Source: Sphingobacterium sp. B16(2022) (GTDB taxonomy: Bacteria > Bacteroidota > Bacteroidia > Sphingobacteriales > Sphingobacteriaceae). Taken from it: a stretch of 64,000 nt of DNA. A program made the translations under genes and the position numbers. The notes under the pieces are model-generated. The model was not told the DNA's origin. It saw nothing but the letters and a program-made list of their open reading frames with translations, and did no database searches. The stretch spans positions 62,001 to 126,000 of the forward strand of contig NZ_JAAUVN010000007.1 of the NCBI RefSeq assembly GCF_012030425.1, given 5' to 3'. Shown piece after piece: positions 62,105 through 64,000 of this stretch. Within the stretch, counting starts at the first letter, position 1, and the number at the start of each line of letters is the position of its first letter.

Positions 62105-63428
62105 ATTGTAAATGTGTATGATCAATTTTTATACTTAAGTTACGCAGATCATCAGATGCAGGACTTTCAAAAACTTCTAGTTTGAAGTATGTAATGACAG
62201 CAAATAAATGGTCAAATAAATCAGATCGGATACCTTCATAGATCTCAAAGCGGGTGTCATTTGAAAATACGTATATTTCTAATGGTACTCCATGTTCTGT
62301 CGGATCCATTTGACGTACCATACTGATCATATCCTTGTTTATGTTTGGATTCTGTCTAATATATGCTGTCGCATAAGCTCTAAACAGACCGATATTTGTC
62401 ATTTTGCGTCCATTTACAGGCATGGATTGATCGGCTTGACTTCTATTGTTGTATTCACTAATTTCTAACCTGCGTTGTTCAATAAAAGGTTTAAGAATTT
62501 GAATTCTCTCTAAATCTTTGATTTCTTCCTCAGTCATAAACCGAATAGTGGAAATTTTAATATTTATTGCTCTTTTTATTCTTCGTCCCCCAGAGGTCTG
62601 CATACCTCTATAATTTTTAAAAGAATCAATCAGTAAAGTATGCGTGGGTATTGTGGTGATGGTTTTGTCAAAATTTTGCACTTTCACATTATTTAGGTTG
62701 ATTTCGATAACTGTCCCATCGGCATTATGTTTTGGCATTTCAATCCAGTCACCCACCCGTATGGAGTCATTGGCAGAGACAGATATACTTGCGACAAAGC
62801 CAAGGATGGTGTCTTTGAATACCAGCATTAAAATGGCAGAGGCAGCTCCTAGCGAGACCAGAAATGATAACGGAGAAATACCTGTTAAGATAGAAAAAGT
62901 AATGGTTCCTCCAATGCAGATTAAGACAATCTGAGAAACCTGCAAATAACTTTCCAATGGTTTGTCAGCAAAGCTTTTTCTAGTTTTAAGGATATCACGT
63001 AGTGTTTTTAATGCAGAATGCACAATGAGCATAATGTTTAAAACTAGCAAGATCTCTATTCCTTTATTGATTGCTTCTAACCAATTTGGAAATCCTAGAA
63101 ATATGATTGGACTGATCTGCTGGGCAATGAAAAGTGGAATGAAGTGACTGATGTATTTCAGCGTTTTATTTTTTATCAAATAATCATCTATTGAGTTTTT
63201 CGATTTTATTATAAAACGGGTTACAACAGAAAGGATTACCTTTCTGGCTATAAAGTCTATAATTAATAAAATTAGAATAACTAAAAATAATAGAACGATG
63301 GAATTGATTGTATGTGCCCATTCACTATTGAAACCTGCCTGTAAAAGTTTATGATAGGACCAATCGTAAAATTTTGATTGAGATTGTTTATTTATTTCTT
63401 CTAAATAGTCTGTAGTAGATAGCTGCAT
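62103..63428 (-). CDS. MscS-family mechanosensitive channel (YbdG-like)
   Basis: This 441-residue channel has an N-terminal helix pair, about five membrane segments, the pore-lining helix region (ASAILMLVFKDTILGFVASISVS) and a cytoplasmic beta-domain beginning SIRVGDWIEMPKHNADGTVIEINL, as in MscS. The length, the long C-terminal domain and the WIEMP sequence are closer to E. coli YbdG than to MscS (286 residues). Channels of this type release solutes on hypo-osmotic shock. It is a separate locus from mscL in this window. Its candidate -7 element (63432-63439) nearly touches the start codon. Confidence 0.88.
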   Translation of the reverse strand: MQLSTTDYLEEINKQSQSKFYDWSYHKLLQAGFNSEWAHTINSIVLLFLVILILLIIDFIARKVILSVVTRFIIKSKNSIDDYLIKNKTLKYISHFIPLFIAQQISPIIFLGFPNWLEAINKGIEILLVLNIMLIVHSALKTLRDILKTRKSFADKPLESYLQVSQIVLICIGGTITFSILTGISPLSFLVSLGAASAILMLVFKDTILGFVASISVSANDSIRVGDWIEMPKHNADGTVIEINLNNVKVQNFDKTITTIPTHTLLIDSFKNYRGMQTSGGRRIKRAINIKISTIRFMTEEEIKDLERIQILKPFIEQRRLEISEYNNRSQADQSMPVNGRKMTNIGLFRAYATAYIRQNPNINKDMISMVRQMDPTEHGVPLEIYVFSNDTRFEIYEGIRSDLFDHLFAVITYFKLEVFESPASDDLRNLSIKIDHTHLQ

Positions 63429-63431
63429 CTA

Positions 63432-63439
63432 CAAATATA
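63432..63439 (-). promoter_or_regulatory. Candidate -7 element for the MscS-type gene
   Basis: The minus strand reads TATATTTG, an exact TAnnTTTG, four bases before the ATG. It implies a leaderless message and lies right beside the neighbouring terminator. No -33 TTG is visible, so chance is possible. Confidence 0.28.
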
Positions 63440-63440
63440 A

Positions 63441-63470
63441 AAAAAAGCCATTCGACAGAATGGCTTTTTT
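63441..63470 (-). terminator. Terminator after the nucleoside permease gene
   Basis: A 13-base stem (63441-63453 with 63458-63470, GCCATTC against GAATGGC with A/T extension) has loop GACA and is followed on the minus strand by a T-run. Confidence 0.87.
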
Positions 63471-63471
63471 A

Positions 63472-64000
63472 TTATTTAGCGCCTAAAGGCATATTTTTAT
63501 CGTGTTTATGTTTGAAAAGAATAGCAAAAAGAACTGCTAACACCAAAGTATAAAGCGAAAATGTTAACCAGATATGATGCCAGTCTTTAAGGATCAAATT
63601 TGTATTGAATAAACCATTTTCACTAATGGAGAGTCCTCGTTCTTTAACTAAATTGATTAACTTATTATTATTTACATCTGTATCTAAAAATGAAGCGAGC
63701 TGTTTCACATTAGTAAATGAAATGGAGAAATATTTGTCGATGATCCATCCTGAAACTAAACTGCCAAATACTGCACCAAAACCATTGGTCATCATCATAA
63801 ATAGGCCCTGCGCAGAACTTCTTATTTGCGAACTAGTGGATGTTTCTACAAATAAGGAACCTGAAATATTAAAGAAATCAAAAGCCATACCATATACAAT
63901 ACATGATAATATGATCATCCATAAACCAGAAGATGGATCGCCATAAGCAAATAAACCAAAACGCAATACCCAAGCAAACATGGATATCAGCATAACCTTT
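63472..64000 (-). CDS. MFS nucleoside permease, NupG family (5' end outside the window)
   Basis: The frame is open to the right edge, so only the C-terminal part (about 176 residues) is present. It shows the NupG/XapB-type signature GMAFDFFNISGSLFVE, which carries the family's FDFFN motif, followed by SAQGLFMMMTNGFGAVFGSLVSGWIIDKYF and two final membrane segments. NupG-type permeases import nucleosides with protons. A cytoplasmic or periplasmic loop of about 50 residues (about 105-150) precedes the last segments. The rest of the gene and its neighbours lie beyond base 64000. Confidence 0.85.
   Translation of the reverse strand, partial: KVMLISMFAWVLRFGLFAYGDPSSGLWMIILSCIVYGMAFDFFNISGSLFVETSTSSQIRSSAQGLFMMMTNGFGAVFGSLVSGWIIDKYFSISFTNVKQLASFLDTDVNNNKLINLVKERGLSISENGLFNTNLILKDWHHIWLTFSLYTLVLAVLFAILFKHKHDKNMPLGAK

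Noticed and set aside
1-64000. Mobile elements, CRISPR arrays, tRNA or rRNA genes, and defence systems
   Set aside because: No transposase, integrase, spaced direct repeats, cloverleaf or rRNA sequence was found on either strand; gene content is core throughout.

Overview
The window comes from an AT-rich member of the Bacteroidota, most probably Sphingobacteriaceae (Sphingobacterium- or Pedobacter-like). The reasons are the FtsI with a PASTA tail, a FtsL-like protein, the lone RecQ behind ComEC, TonB and Skp/OmpH-like lipoproteins, a TIM-barrel sugar isomerase of the Bacteroidota type, and repeated upstream TAnnTTTG (-7) elements, some paired with TTG about 20 bases further upstream. It is nearly all chromosomal core sequence. 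I see no insertion sequence, prophage, CRISPR array, tRNA or rRNA.

Layout. 1-13.6 kb: the 3' end of tig, then tamB and tsaD diverging from a 20-base gap, a lipoprotein, tonB with a small secreted Spy-like protein, an acyltransferase, lutB and aspS. 13.6-29.9 kb: a complete Bacteroidota division and cell wall (dcw) cluster in the order mraZ-rsmH-ftsL-ftsI-murE-mraY-murD-ftsW-murG-murC-ftsQ-ftsA-ftsZ. It is preceded by a textbook three-repeat MraZ operator and interrupted only by a 140-base structured ftsA-ftsZ gap. 30-38 kb: a sugar isomerase, an orphan response regulator, mscL, rpmH-rnpA-yidD-tsaB, corA, a Skp-like lipoprotein and gyrB. 38.7-44.7 kb: a translationally coupled trio made of a helix-hairpin-helix/outer-membrane-barrel fusion, comEC and recQ. 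44.7-48.7 kb: a three-gene sulfurtransferase operon whose last gene (secreted YciI) carries an in-frame stop, then rpsA. 49-56.3 kb: a tight operon of a PASTA-only membrane protein, mltG, a YbgC thioesterase and a YihY membrane protein, diverging from ddl; then a class A-like serine hydrolase and thyA-folA. 56.5-64 kb: mtaB, a DMT exporter, an NlpC/P60 lipoprotein, a small membrane protein, a secreted calcineurin-like phosphoesterase, an MscS channel and the 3' end of a nucleoside permease gene.

How the genes fit together. Peptidoglycan synthesis and turnover dominate: the dcw cluster, ddl, mltG, two PASTA proteins, the NlpC/P60 hydrolase and an SxxK serine hydrolase. A second theme is tRNA A37 modification: tsaD, tsaB and mtaB are all here but at three separate loci. 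A third is the probable DNA uptake/processing operon (HhH-barrel, ComEC, RecQ).

The most interesting items are the HhH-barrel/comEC/recQ operon, the PASTA-mltG operon with a 14-base inverted repeat in its divergent control region, the nested palindrome with two DnaA-box-like sequences before ftsZ, the MraZ operator with a possible second site facing aspS, and the nonsense-interrupted yciI. Function calls rest on motifs read by eye; no database search was possible.
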